Source: Burkholderia sp. 8Y
GTDB lineage: Bacteria; Pseudomonadota; Gammaproteobacteria; Burkholderiales; Burkholderiaceae
Direction: 5' to 3'
NCBI RefSeq assembly: GCF_902506145.1
Contig: NZ_LR733520.1
Coordinates: 3,001,044-3,065,043, forward strand
Length of the DNA stretch: 64,000 bases
Shown: piece by piece, positions 7,706-18,300 of the stretch
How positions within the stretch are numbered: the stretch's first letter is position 1
Layout of the letters: every line of letters begins with the position of its first letter
Translations under genes and position numbers: made by a program
The notes under the pieces: model-generated
The model's input: only the letters and a program-made list of their open reading frames with translations
Told to the model about the DNA's origin: nothing
The model's database searches: none

Positions 7706-9265
7706 ATGAAATGGTTTGACCGCCTGCCGGTCCTGAGCAAGCTGTTGCTGTCGTTTGCGGTCGTGATCCTGTTCACGGCATGCGTGGGCGGAACCGGCGT
7801 CGTATCGCTCGCCAAGATGAACGGCCTGATCGAGGAAATTGGCGACCGTCACATGGACGGCCTTTACTGGACCGAGGAAATCAACAAGCACAAGCTCAAC
7901 ACGGACCTCGCCGCCGCCAACCTGACTTTCGCCGACGATGCCGGCAAGCAGAAGCTCAAGCAAAGCATGGGCGAATCGCTGGCCGCGATGCATCGCGCGT
8001 TCGAGCACATGCGCCCGACGATCGTTTCGCCGCAAGGCATCGCACTCTACGATGCCGCGAACCAGTCGGTCGCCGCGTGGGAAGACATCGCGCAGATGCA
8101 GATGGGCGTGAAGCCGATGCCCGTCGACGTCGATCAGATGGGGCTGATCGCCCGCGCCATCGCGGCGAGCGAGAAGGCGCGCGACGCGCTGCAACAGCTC
8201 GCCGATTACAAGCGTTCCCGCGCAACGGAGGCGCGTCAGAGCGCGGCGTCCGAGTACGACACGATGCGCGTCGTCTTGCTCGCGCTGGTGCTGGGCGCGG
8301 TCGCGGCGGGCGCGGTGCTCGCGGTCGTGATTGGGCGGCGCCTGGCCGGACAGCTCGGCGGCGAGCCGGCGTATGCGGCGCAGATTGCCAATCGCATCGC
8401 GCAGGGCGATCTGACGGCGCGTGTGCAAACCCGTCCCGGCGACGACAGCAGCATGCTGCACAGCCTCGGCAACATGAGCAGCAAGCTCGCGGAAATCGTG
8501 GGCGGGATTCGTCACGCGAGCGAGTCGATTCTGTTCGCATCGCGCGAAATCGCGCAGGGCAACACCGATCTCTCGCAGCGCACGGAAGAACAGGCGGCGT
8601 CGTTGGAGGAAACCGCGTCGAGCATGGAGCAGCTCACCGCGACCGTGCGCCAGAACGCAAGCAATGCGGACGAAGCCAGCAGCCTCGCGCGGGGCGCATC
8701 GGACGTGTCGGCGCGCGGCAGCGATCTGGTCGGCGAAGTGGTCGACAACATGCGCGAGCTGGCGGCAGGCAGCAAGCGCATGACGGACATCATCGCGGTG
8801 ATCGAAGGCATCGCGTTCCAGACGAACATTCTCGCGCTCAACGCGGCCGTGGAAGCAGCGCGGGCGGGCGAGGAGGGACGCGGCTTCGCGGTCGTGGCGG
8901 GCGAAGTGCGCTCGCTCGCGCAGCGCAGCGCGATGTCGGCGAAGGAGATCAAGGAACTGATCGAAGCCTCGACGGCGCGCGTGGACAGCGGCGCGGCGAT
9001 CGCCGAGCGCGCCGGCGCGACGATGGCCGAAGTGACGGACGCCGTGCAGCGCGTGACCGGCATCATGGCGCAGATTTCGGCGGCGTCGCACGAGCAGAGC
9101 GCGGGCATCGAGCAGGTGAATCGCGCGGTCGCGCAGATGGATCAGGTGACGCAGCAGAACGCGGCGCTCGTGGAGCAGGCCGCGGCAGCGGCCGGCGCGA
9201 TGGCGGATCAGGCCGAGCAGCTGAAGGGCGCGGTGGCGGTGTTTGAGTTGGAAGGGCGCGTTTGA
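7706..9265 (+). CDS. Methyl-accepting chemotaxis protein
   Basis: A 519-residue receptor. Membrane segment 1 is about residues 12-34, a helical periplasmic ligand domain spans about 35-185, membrane segment 2 is 189-210, HAMP is about 211-265, and the signalling domain fills the rest with the conserved tip containing GIAFQTNILALNAAVEAAR. Typical Tsr-like motifs NTDLSQRTEEQAASLEETA and IEQVNRAVAQMDQVTQQNAALVE (split here) support the methylation helices. No CheR-tethering pentapeptide is present at the C-terminus (ends FELEGRV). ATG at 7706 (RBS CGGAGA) is used because upstream starts lack a signal-anchor context. Ligand unknown. Confidence 0.92.
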   Translation: MKWFDRLPVLSKLLLSFAVVILFTACVGGTGVVSLAKMNGLIEEIGDRHMDGLYWTEEINKHKLNTDLAAANLTFADDAGKQKLKQSMGESLAAMHRAFEHMRPTIVSPQGIALYDAANQSVAAWEDIAQMQMGVKPMPVDVDQMGLIARAIAASEKARDALQQLADYKRSRATEARQSAASEYDTMRVVLLALVLGAVAAGAVLAVVIGRRLAGQLGGEPAYAAQIANRIAQGDLTARVQTRPGDDSSMLHSLGNMSSKLAEIVGGIRHASESILFASREIAQGNTDLSQRTEEQAASLEETASSMEQLTATVRQNASNADEASSLARGASDVSARGSDLVGEVVDNMRELAAGSKRMTDIIAVIEGIAFQTNILALNAAVEAARAGEEGRGFAVVAGEVRSLAQRSAMSAKEIKELIEASTARVDSGAAIAERAGATMAEVTDAVQRVTGIMAQISAASHEQSAGIEQVNRAVAQMDQVTQQNAALVEQAAAAAGAMADQAEQLKGAVAVFELEGRV

Positions 9266-9567
9266 TGCGCGCGGCTGCGGTTGGCGTTCGCGCGTGGGCC
9301 GCAGCGGGGGCGCGCGACAATGCAGGACGCGAAGCGCGGCGGCTGGTCGCCCGGGGGCGGCGCGGCTAAGGCAATCCTCGAGCGGGCCGCATCGCGCTCG
9401 GGTGAAACCTGACTCGATGCGCGCGGCCGCGGTTCGCGTTCGCGCGCGGAGCCGCAGCGGGGGCGCGTGACGGCGCAGCAGGCGAAGCGCGGCGGCTCGT
9501 CGCCCGGGAGCGGCGCGGCTGAGGCAATTTCCGGCTCCGCCGCTCTTGGCTTGCGTGATGCCTGACG
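9264..9567. repeat. Two tandem copies of a 152-bp repeat
   Basis: Copy 1 (9264-9415) begins in the stop codon of the chemotaxis gene and copy 2 starts at 9416. Shared blocks include GCAGCGGGGGCGCG, GCGAAGCGCGGCGGCT and GCGGCGCGGCTRAGGCAAT. The first roughly 118 bp are close to 88% identical; the tails diverge. All six frames look like GC-driven shadows and no gene is supported. Confidence 0.75.
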
Positions 9568-9604
9568 CAAACGCCGCTCGAAACAACGCCCGCCGAGGAT
9601 GTGA

Positions 9605-10110
9605 GCCGCATCGCCCGAGCGCCGCGCCGCGAGGCCGGTTACAAAGCAACCCGCAGCCGCCCGCGCGACGCATCGAGCGAAACGCAGCCGGAAAGCTCAT
9701 CTAGCGAGGCACGCGGGCAACATCGCCCCGCTAGCGCGCTCGCAAGACAATTCCCGCCTAAGTTGCTGCGTGCTCGCCAACGCGCTGCGCAAAGGCGATC
9801 TGGAATTAGCCCGGCGAGCATACCCGGCCTCATCGCTCGAGAGCTGCTCCGGCGGGCCGTTCTTCGGCGCAGGCCGAAGCGCGTTCGCGCAGCAACGCAG
9901 CAGACGCGCGCCGACGCGCCGCGAGCGCGGAGGCCGCATCGCCCGAAAGCTGCGCCGCAGGCCAAATCCCGGCGCGAACCGCCGAGCGTCCCGCCCGACG
10001 CATCGAGCGAAACGCCGCTTGAAACCACGTTCGGCGACGCACGCTGCCGACATCGCCCGACAGCGCCGCCGCAAGCCAATCTCCGCGAAATCCCGCCCAA
10101 CATCGCATAA
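9605..10110. repeat. Five degenerate tandem copies of a ~110-bp unit
   Basis: The block GCCGCATCGCCCGAAAGC and its variants recurs at 9605, 9717, 9827, 9933 and 10045, spaced 112, 110, 106 and 112 bp. A second landmark, GACGCATCGAGCGAAACGC, occurs at 9667 and 10000. Copies are diverged, so this is an old array. Nothing coding is supported in this stretch. Confidence 0.65.
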
Positions 10111-10130
10111 GCCACCGATTTTCGGCTCGC

Positions 10131-10159
10131 TTGCCTCCGTTCAGCCCACTCCGTACACT
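10131..10159 (+). promoter_or_regulatory. Promoter of the nucleobase permease gene
   Basis: TTGCCT (10131-10136), a 17-bp spacer and TACACT (10154-10159) form a good sigma-70 promoter, with the start codon about 65 bp further on. Confidence 0.6.
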
Positions 10160-10226
10160 CGCGCCTGTCCGAAGAATCAAGCGCGCCGCGTGGCCGGCGC
10201 ATCATCGCCGAGAAGGAGAGCTGCCC

Positions 10227-11528
10227 ATGTCCGATTCCTATTTCCCGCGCTGGCCCGAGCAGCCGAATGCCGAAGGCGGGCGCGTCGTCGGGCCTGACGA
10301 GCGTCTGCCGTGGCCGCAAATGATCGCGATGGGCGTCCAGCACGTCGTCGCGATGTTCGGCTCCACCGTGCTCGCGCCGCTGCTGATGGGCTTCGATCCC
10401 AATCTCTGCATCTTCATGTCCGGCATCGGCACGCTGCTGTTCTTCGTGCTCGTCGGCGGGCGCGTGCCGAGTTATCTCGGTTCCAGCTTCGCCTTCATCG
10501 GGCTCGTGATCGCCGTCACGGGCTACGGCGGGCACGGCCCCAACGCGAACATTCCGGTCGCACTGGGCGGCATCATCGCGTGCGGCGTGGCGTATGCGGT
10601 CATCGGCGCGATCGTCGCGGCAGTCGGCACGCGCTGGATCGAAACGCTGATGCCGCCCGTCGTCACCGGCTCGATCGTCTGCGTGATCGGGCTGAATCTC
10701 GCGCCAATCGCCGTGAAAGGCGTGAGCGGCAGCAACTTCGATTCGTGGATGGCGCTCGTCACCGTGCTCTGCGTGGGCGGCGTCGCCGTCTTCGCGCGCG
10801 GCATGGCGCAGCGGCTCCTGATCCTGATCGGCCTCGCGATTGCGTACCTGATCTACGCGGTGCTGACCAACGGCATGAGCATGGGCAAGCCCATCGACTT
10901 CGCCGTCGTGTCGAACGCCGCGTGGTTCGGCATGCCGCACTTCACCGCGCCTGTCTTCCAACCGCAGGCCATGACGCTGCTCGCGCCCATCGCGATCATT
11001 CTCGTCGCGGAAAATCTCGGCCACATCAAGGCGGTCGGCGCGATGACGGGACGCAGCCTCGACAAGTACATCGGCCGCGCGTTCATCGGCGACGGCCTCG
11101 CCACCATCGTCTCCGGTTTCGCGGGCGGCACGGGCGTGACGACTTACGCGGAGAACATCGGCGTGATGGCGGTCACGAAAATCTACTCGACGCTCGTATT
11201 CGTGATCGCCGCGCTGTTCGCCATCGTGCTCGGCTTCTCGCCGAAGTTCGGCGCGCTGATCCAGACGATTCCCGGGCCGGTGCTCGGCGGCGTGTCGATC
11301 GTCGTGTTCGGTCTGATCGCAGTGACGGGCGCGCGCATCTGGGTCGTCAACAAGGTGGACTTTTCGGATAACCGCAATCTGATCGTCGCGGCCGTGACGC
11401 TCGTGCTCGGCGCGGGCGACTTCACGCTGAAGCTCGGCGGCTTCGCGCTCGGCGGCATCGGCACGGCGACGTTCGGCGCGATTATTTTCTATGCGGTTCT
11501 GCGTCGGCGTGGGGCGGGCATGGTTTGA
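10227..11528 (+). CDS. NCS2 uracil/xanthine permease (UraA/RutG-like)
   Basis: A 433-residue nucleobase:cation symporter with about 14 hydrophobic segments. It shows GVQHVVAMFGSTVLAPLLMG near residue 32, the transmembrane-8 signature VAENLGHIKAVG whose Glu contacts the base, and GGTGVTTYAENIGVMAVT in transmembrane 10, which favours the UraA/RutG uracil branch over purine-specific members (inference). ATG at 10227 follows AGAAGGAGAGC; an upstream in-frame start would fall over the promoter. No pyrimidine catabolic genes are adjacent. The gene is sandwiched between two different intergenic repeat arrays. Confidence 0.9.
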   Translation: MSDSYFPRWPEQPNAEGGRVVGPDERLPWPQMIAMGVQHVVAMFGSTVLAPLLMGFDPNLCIFMSGIGTLLFFVLVGGRVPSYLGSSFAFIGLVIAVTGYGGHGPNANIPVALGGIIACGVAYAVIGAIVAAVGTRWIETLMPPVVTGSIVCVIGLNLAPIAVKGVSGSNFDSWMALVTVLCVGGVAVFARGMAQRLLILIGLAIAYLIYAVLTNGMSMGKPIDFAVVSNAAWFGMPHFTAPVFQPQAMTLLAPIAIILVAENLGHIKAVGAMTGRSLDKYIGRAFIGDGLATIVSGFAGGTGVTTYAENIGVMAVTKIYSTLVFVIAALFAIVLGFSPKFGALIQTIPGPVLGGVSIVVFGLIAVTGARIWVVNKVDFSDNRNLIVAAVTLVLGAGDFTLKLGGFALGGIGTATFGAIIFYAVLRRRGAGMV

Positions 11529-12031
11529 TGTACCGTTGGGGTGCGCCGGTGTCGACGCTGATGGCGCCAGTACGCGCGCCCCATCGTCTTGCCTGCGATT
11601 CTGCGCTGGCGTGGCACAGGCGTAGTTTGCTAGCTGAACTGTGCTGCACCCTCGCAGCGCCAGACGAAGGCGCCAGAGCGCGCGCATCGTCTTGACCCGC
11701 TTCTGCATCGGCGCGCGGGCGTGATCCGATGTATTGCTGCGGCTGTGCCGGTGCCAACGCTCATGGCGCCAGTACGCATGCCCCATCGTCTTCCGCGCGA
11801 TTCTGCGCTGGCGCGGCGCAGGCTTAGTTTGCTAGCTGAACTGCGCTGCACCCTCGCAGCCCGAGATGAAGCCGCCAGAGCGCGCGTCGTCTTCGACGCG
11901 ATTTTGCATCGGCGCGCGGACATGAATCGATGTTCGCCGCCATCGTTTTCTGAGCGATTCCGCGCCGCCATAGCGCCCGCGTCGTTTGACCTGTCGCTGG
12001 GGCTGTGCCGGTGCGGTGCAGCTCCCAACCC
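11527..12031. repeat. 201-bp tandem repeat, about 2.5 copies
   Basis: Copies begin at 11527, 11728 and 11929, exactly 201 bp apart; the third is shortened and diverged. Shared blocks include CTCATGGCGCCAGTACGC, AGTTTGCTAGCTGAACTG and GCTGCACCCTCGCAGC. The array fills the whole space between the permease stop and the antiporter stop. Unrelated in sequence to the arrays at 9264-10110. No coding function supported. Confidence 0.8.
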
Positions 12032-13699
12032 TCAAGGCGCCATCCCACGCTTGCGGTTCACAATCGCCGTCTCGGAAAGATCGATCTCCCGCATCAGCTT
12101 GTTCAGCGTTTCATCGTTGATGGCCTGATCCGTCCTCAGCCGCAGCAATTCCGCGCGCTCCGCCCGCAGCGCGGCCATCTTGAGCCGCGTTTCGACGATC
12201 TCGCTTCTTTTCGCCGCCACGCGCGGCGCTTCCTCGTCGCCGAGCGATTCCAGCCGCCGCCGATACGTGTCCATCACGCGCGCCGTCGAATCGGCGCAGC
12301 GGGCGGACCCGGCTTCATCCATCGCGTCGGTGAGCAGCGTGTGCGTTTCGTCGATGGCGCGGATCGCCGCCTGCGCCGCGCGCCGGCGCGCCAGCCGTTC
12401 CTCGGCCGCATGGGGATTGCGCTCATGCTTTGCGCCGCGCAGCACCACCGGCAAGCCGACGACCGCGATCAAGAGCGACGCCAGAATCACCGCCGACGCG
12501 ATAAAAATCGCGAGATCGCGCCCGGCGAGCGCCGCGCCGTTATCGAGCGTGACGGGCAGCGAAAGCACGCCCGCGAGCGTCACCGCGCCGCGCACGCCGC
12601 CGATGGTCGTGAGCGCGAGCGTCCGGATGCCCGGCGCGGCGCTTTCGATGCCGACTTTCGCCGCGCTGCGGCTCGCGACCCAGCGCAGGCAGTACACCCA
12701 CACGAAACGCAGCGCGTAGAGCGCGAGCACCGTCGCGACCACGTAGCCGATCAGAAGGCCGACCTGCGCGTTGCCGTCCTGATGCGCCTCGATCAACGCC
12801 CGCCCGATGATGTGCGGCAACTGCAAGCCGAGCAGGATGAACACCATGCCGTTGAAGACGAACTCGATCATCGTCCACGTGCTCGTCATGCGTACGCGCA
12901 CGGCGCTCGGAATGGTCGCGCGCAGGCTCTGGATGTTCATCATCATCCCGGCGGAAACGGCCGCGAGAATGCCCGAGCAGCCCGCGCGCTCGGAAATCAC
13001 GTAGGCGGCAAACGGAATCAGTACGGTGAGAATGACGCCGGCGGCGGGATCGTCGTCTTCGGAGAACTTGAGCACGCGCGCCGGAATCTCGGTGACGATC
13101 CAGCTGATCGCCGCGCCGATCACGAGACCGCCCGCCGAAATCACCACGAAGCTGATGGCCGCCTCATGCAGCGAGAACACGCCGGTCAGCGCCGCCGCGA
13201 TGGCGAACTTCAGCGCGACGAGACCGGAGGCGTCGTTCATCAACGCTTCGCCTTCCAGAATGTGCATGAGGTTGGCCGGAATGCGATTGCGCCCGGCGAT
13301 GCCCGTCAGCGCGACGGCATCGGTCGGCGAAAGCACGGCCGCGAGCGCGAAGGCGACGGAAAGCGGCATCGCGGGAATCATCCAGTGCAGAAAATAGCCG
13401 AGCGCGCCCACGGTGATGAACACGAGCCCGAGCGCGAGCATGAGAACGGCGCGGCGCGCGAGATACAGCTCGCGTTTCGGAATGCGCCAGCCGTCCGCGA
13501 ACAGCAGCGGCGGGATGAAGAGCAGCATGAACAGCTCGGGATCGAACGTGACGTGCAGCCGGAAGCCCGGCCACGCGAGCATCGCCCCGATGGCGATCTG
13601 GATGAGCGGCAGCGGCAGCTTGAACGGCAGCAGGCTTAAGCCCACGCCGGACAACGCCACGATCATCAGCAGGATGAGAACGGTAAAGACGATTTCCAT
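12032..13699 (-). CDS. CPA1-family Na+/H+ antiporter
   Basis: A 555-residue transporter with roughly 12 membrane segments (about 1-410) and a charged, partly coiled-coil cytoplasmic tail. CPA1 landmarks are PPLLFADGWRIPKREL, SPTDAVALTGI and the ion-binding ND motif in EGEALMNDASGLVALKF. The family exchanges Na+ (or K+) for H+ in pH and salt homeostasis. The start at 13699 begins directly with the first membrane helix; a reading from 13849 would add 50 Arg-rich residues unlike the family. Ion specificity is not readable from sequence. Confidence 0.9.
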   Translation of the reverse strand: MEIVFTVLILLMIVALSGVGLSLLPFKLPLPLIQIAIGAMLAWPGFRLHVTFDPELFMLLFIPPLLFADGWRIPKRELYLARRAVLMLALGLVFITVGALGYFLHWMIPAMPLSVAFALAAVLSPTDAVALTGIAGRNRIPANLMHILEGEALMNDASGLVALKFAIAAALTGVFSLHEAAISFVVISAGGLVIGAAISWIVTEIPARVLKFSEDDDPAAGVILTVLIPFAAYVISERAGCSGILAAVSAGMMMNIQSLRATIPSAVRVRMTSTWTMIEFVFNGMVFILLGLQLPHIIGRALIEAHQDGNAQVGLLIGYVVATVLALYALRFVWVYCLRWVASRSAAKVGIESAAPGIRTLALTTIGGVRGAVTLAGVLSLPVTLDNGAALAGRDLAIFIASAVILASLLIAVVGLPVVLRGAKHERNPHAAEERLARRRAAQAAIRAIDETHTLLTDAMDEAGSARCADSTARVMDTYRRRLESLGDEEAPRVAAKRSEIVETRLKMAALRAERAELLRLRTDQAINDETLNKLMREIDLSETAIVNRKRGMAP

Positions 13700-14020
13700 G
13701 CCGGATAGGGAACGCGCGGGCGTCCGTTCAGTGTTCGAGACGACGCGAGAGTGTAGCCCGGCGCTTCGTGCTCGACATGTTCCGGCGACGCACTTCGACG
13801 GTGCGCGTGCATGCGTTCGCCGCCTGTTCGCGGTGCATGAAACCTGCAAACGCCCGACGAATGCGGCGGCATCGCGCGCATGGACCTTGCTTTATCGGGA
13901 GCCACGGGACGCGAGACTCCCGACGAGATCATCGAGGGCGGTGCTTATGAAAACGGTATCGGGCAGGACCGGCGCGGGGCCGGAGCACGAAGCGCGTGGC
14001 GCGCACGCGAGGGCATCGAC
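13700..14020. other. Divergent intergenic region
   Basis: This 321-bp stretch separates the antiporter start (minus) from the EAL protein start (plus). I see a GGGAG/CTCCC inverted repeat near 13900-13920 but no convincing promoter boxes, RNA or gene. Confidence 0.4.
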
Positions 14021-15340
14021 ATGTTGATCGCCAATCCCGAGAAGACGGCGCTCCCCGCGCGCACCTTCGAACTCGGCGTGATGTCGGGCCTGAATCGCTA
14101 TTCGGTCGAGCATGGCGAGTGGACGCTTTCCAGCGTGTTCCAGCCGGTGTTCAGCCTGTCGCACATGCGCGCGGTCGGATACGAGGGGCTTCTGCGCGCG
14201 CACGATGCGCTCGATCGCCCGGTGCCGCCGGTCGATGTATTCGCGCAGGCGTCGCGCGTGGGCGAAGCGTTGCAGATCGACCGTCTCGCGCAGGCGCTGC
14301 ATCTCGAAAACTTCAAGATGCTGGGCGCGCAGAACGAATGGCTGTTCCTGAACGTGCATCCCGGCGCGCTGACCGAGCCTTATCACGCGGCTGCGCTGCT
14401 CGCCAATCTCAGGCGCCTGCATATCGAGCCGCGCCGCGTCGTGCTCGAAGTGCTGGAGCAGAGCGCCGAGGATATCGAGCGACTCGCGCAGGCGGTGCAG
14501 CAGTTTCGCGATCAGGGATTCCTCATCGCGCTCGACGACTTCGGCGCCGGGCACACGAATATCGAACGTATCTGGCAGCTCGATCCGGATATCGTGAAGC
14601 TCGACCGCGTGATGCTGTCGCACGCTGGTCATAACGTGCATGCGCCGCTGTCCGCACGCACGATCAAGCAGCGGCGCAACATGGAAGCGGTGCTGTCGGG
14701 GATCGTCGCGCTGCTGCACGAGGCGGGCAAGCTCGTGCTGATAGAAGGCGTCGAGACCGAGCACGAGGCGCAGCTTGCGCTTGCGAGCGGCGCGGACTTC
14801 GTGCAGGGCTTTTTCTTTGCGCGGCCGCATCCGGGTCTCGCGGACGGCGCGCATGCGCAGACCATCATCGGTGAACTGACGGAGCGGTATCGCTTGCAGA
14901 CGGAAGTCCGCGAGCGGCGCGTCGCGACGCGGCTTCAGCCGTATGTGCGGGCGTTTGAACGGGCGGCGGAGCGGCTCGCGGCCGGCGAACCGCTCGACGA
15001 AGTGTGCTGGAACTTTCTCGCGCTCGATCACGCCGCCCGCTGTTTTCTGCTGGATCAGAACGGCCGGCAGTCGGGCCGCAATGTCGTGCTGCGCGCGGAT
15101 CGCGCCGCGCACGAGACGCGCTTTCTGCCGCTCGTGGATGCGCAGGGCGCGAACTGGCTGCGCCGTCCGTACTTTCGCGCGGCGCTCGGCGACCCCGCGC
15201 GCGTGCATGTGACGAAGCCTTATCTTTCGATCAACGAGGCGATGCCCTGCGTCACGCTGTCGGTCGAGACACGCTCCGGCGGCAAGCGCTGCGTGCTGTG
15301 CGGCGACATCGACTGGATGGCGGACGACGACGTCGCCTGA
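14021..15340 (+). CDS. EAL-domain cyclic-di-GMP phosphodiesterase
   Basis: A 439-residue cytoplasmic protein with an EAL domain at about 30-290. Catalytic residues are present: Glu in GYEGLLR (EGL variant, residues 55-57), Asn in LFLNVHP, Glu in VLEVLEQ, the Asp pair in ALDDFGAGHTN, Lys in IVKLDR, Glu in LIEGVET and Gln in VQGFFFARP, so hydrolysis of c-di-GMP to pGpG is likely. The last ~120 residues form a PAS/Cache-like domain that probably senses a small signal (inference). The ATG at 14021 is chosen over an upstream start at 13880 for family fit. Placed alone; it may influence motility or adhesion. Confidence 0.88.
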   Translation: MLIANPEKTALPARTFELGVMSGLNRYSVEHGEWTLSSVFQPVFSLSHMRAVGYEGLLRAHDALDRPVPPVDVFAQASRVGEALQIDRLAQALHLENFKMLGAQNEWLFLNVHPGALTEPYHAAALLANLRRLHIEPRRVVLEVLEQSAEDIERLAQAVQQFRDQGFLIALDDFGAGHTNIERIWQLDPDIVKLDRVMLSHAGHNVHAPLSARTIKQRRNMEAVLSGIVALLHEAGKLVLIEGVETEHEAQLALASGADFVQGFFFARPHPGLADGAHAQTIIGELTERYRLQTEVRERRVATRLQPYVRAFERAAERLAAGEPLDEVCWNFLALDHAARCFLLDQNGRQSGRNVVLRADRAAHETRFLPLVDAQGANWLRRPYFRAALGDPARVHVTKPYLSINEAMPCVTLSVETRSGGKRCVLCGDIDWMADDDVA

Positions 15341-15346
15341 AGCCGC

Positions 15347-18300
15347 TCACTTCGCCACGACGACCGGAATCCCCTTCAGCGACGACGCGCCCTTCATCTG
15401 TTCGATGGACGCGCGCACCGCATCGCCCGTCGCCGCTTCGATGCCGAGCCGCGCGGCGATATCGCGCTCGCTGCGCTTGACCATCGCGAGACTTACGAGC
15501 TTCACGTGGCCGTAGCCGCGCACGCGCTCGAAAAGCGCGGCGAGCGCCGCCACGTCTTTCGCGTTGCCGGCGTCGAGCCCGGCGAGTGCGCGCTGCATCG
15601 TGAGTTCGTAGTCCTTCGCGAGCTGGCGCTCCATGCGGCGTTCGAGCGTTCTGCCAAACGGATCGAGCGCCGTGCCGCGCAGCGCACGCAGCTTCGACAA
15701 GCCGCCGAGCACCGGCCACATCCACTGGCCGAAGGTCTTCTTCTTCGGCGTGCCGTGAGACAGCGCGGGCGGCGCGAGGTTGAACTTCACGGTGTAAGCG
15801 TCGCCGGGCGTGCCCTCGAACTGCGCGGCAAGCGCCGCGCGGAACGCCGGGTCCGCGTGCAGGCGCGCGACTTCGTATTCGTCCTTCACCGCGAGCAGCT
15901 TGTAGAACGTGATGGCCACGGCGCGCTTCACGTCTTCATTCGCCGATGCCCGCGCAATCAGCGAACGATATCGCTCCACGTACTTCGCGCCGCCATAAGC
16001 GAGCAGCCGCTCTTCGCGGTCACGGATGAGGTCGGCGAGCGGCATATCCGCCATCGAGACGCGCTTCAGTTGCGCCGACGATGCGAGCGCGTCCAGCTCG
16101 CGCATATCCGCCGCCGCGAGCCGTCCGATGGCAAACGCCAGCTTGTTCGCCGTAACTGCGACGTTGTTCAGTTCGAGCGCGCGCATCAATGCGCCGTGCG
16201 ACACGGGCACGAGCCCGAGCTGCCACGCGAAGCCCAGCATCACGATATTCGCGCCGATGGTATCGCCGAGAAAGCGCGTCGCGAGCGATTGCGCGTCGCA
16301 GGTGTGCAGGGCATCGGCGGCATTGGCACCGGCCGCGTGGCGCATCTTGTCGAGGAGCGCGTCTGCGTGCAGATTGGCGTCCGGGTTCTGCACGAAGCTC
16401 GCGTTCGGAATCGCGTGCGCGTTGACGACGATCCTCGTCCGGTCATGCCGCACCGTCTGCAACGCTTCGGGACTCGCGCCGACGACCATGTCGCAGGCGA
16501 GCAGCAAATCGGCCTGCTGCGTGTCGATACGCACCTGATTCAGCAGCGCGTCTTCGCTTGCCACGCGCACGAACGACAGCACCGAGCCGCCTTTCTGCGC
16601 GAAGCCCATGAAATCGAGCACCGACGCGCTCTTGCCTTCCAGATGCGCCGCCATGCTGATGAGCGCGCCGACCGTGACGACGCCCGTGCCGCCGACGCCC
16701 GTCACCAGAATGTCGTAAGGCGCCTGGTCGAGATGCGCGCGCGGCGGCGGCAGTGCATCGACGCGGCGCGCGAGTTCGGCAGGATCGAACGCTTGCCCGT
16801 CCGCTTTTTTCAGCTTCGCGCCTTCGAGCGTGACGAAGCTCGGGCAGAAGCCGTTCACGCACGAATAGTCCTTGTTGCACGACGACTGGTCGATGCGCCG
16901 CTTGCGTCCCAGCTCGGTTTCCACCGGTTCGACGGACAGGCAATTCGACTGCACGCCGCAATCGCCACAGCCTTCACAGACGGCTTCGTTGATGAAGAGG
17001 CGCTTGTCCGGATCGGGAAACTCGCCTTTCTTGCGGCGGCGGCGCTTCTCGGCGGCGCACGTCTGGTCATAGATGAGCACGGTCACGCCGGACGTCTCGC
17101 GCAGGCGGCGCTGCACGGCATCGAGTTCGCTGCGGTGATGAAACGTCGTGCCGCGCGGGAACTGGTCTTCGTGGCCTTCGTATTTTTCGGGTTCGTCGCT
17201 CACCACGACGAGCAGCGCGATGCCTTCCGCCTCCACTTGCCGCGCGATCTGCGGCACGGAAATGCTGCCGTCGACCGGCTGGCCGCCCGTCATCGCGACG
17301 GCGTCGTTATAGAGAATCTTGTACGTGATGTTGGCTTTCGCGGCCACCGCCTGACGAATCGCGAGAATGCCCGAGTGAAAGTACGTGCCGTCGCCTAAGT
17401 TCTGGAAGACGTGCGGCGTTTTGGTGAACATCGCGTGCGACGCCCAGTCGACGCCTTCGCCGCCCATCTGGATGAGGCCGGTCGTGTCGCGCTCCATCCA
17501 CGACGCCATGAAGTGACAGCCGATGCCCGCCTGTGCGACCGAGCCTTCCGGCACTTTCGTCGATGTGTTGTGCGGGCAGCCCGAGCAGAAATAGGGCGTA
17601 CGCTTCACGGCATCGGCGATATTCGACAGAATCTGCGGCGCGACGAGATCCACCACTTTCTCGCGGCGATCGAGCGCCGGCTTGTGCCGCGCGAGCCATT
17701 GCGCGAACACAGGCAGCACACGCGACGGCCGCAATTCGCCGAGCGCCGAAAGGAGCGGCGCGCCGTCCTGCGTGGTCTTGCCGATCACGACCGGCCGCGC
17801 GCCCTCCACGCGGTTGTACAGATGGTCCTTGATCTGCTGCTCGACCACCGGCCCTTTTTCCTCGATCACCAGCACTTCCGCGAGCCCTTCGACGAACGTG
17901 TCGAGCCGCGTGGTTTCGAGCGGAAACGACAGCCCGATCTTGTAGATACGCACGCCGGCGGCGTCGAGATCATCGACGGTGAGTTCGAGGCGGCGCAGCG
18001 CCTCCATCAGATCGAGATGCGCTTTGCCGCACGTCACGATGCCGACGTTCGCGCGCGGGCTCGGCGCGATCCACTTGTCGATGCTGTTCGTCCGCGCGAA
18101 GTGGCGCACGGCGTCGAGTTTCGCGTGAAGGCGCGCTTCGATGTTGAGACTCGGCAGGTCCGGCCAGCGGTTGTGCAGGCCGCCCGGCGGCGGGGTGAAG
18201 CCTTCCGGCGCTGTCCATCCGGTTTGCAGCGCATCGAGATCGACGGTCGATCCGGATTCCACCGTCTCCGAGATCGCCTTGAAGCCGACCCACGCGCCCG

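Noticed and set aside
7508..9700. 730-codon minus-strand frame across the chemotaxis gene and first repeat
   Set aside because: His/Arg-rich antisense shadow; chemotaxis receptor domains on the plus strand explain the sequence.
9639..11786. 715-codon minus-strand frame over the repeats and permease
   Set aside because: Spans the permease in antisense with an Arg/His/Asp-rich product lacking any fold; no start context.
9264..12031. CRISPR array in the repeat regions
   Set aside because: Units are 110-201 bp, directly abutting and diverged, with no short repeat/unique spacer pattern.
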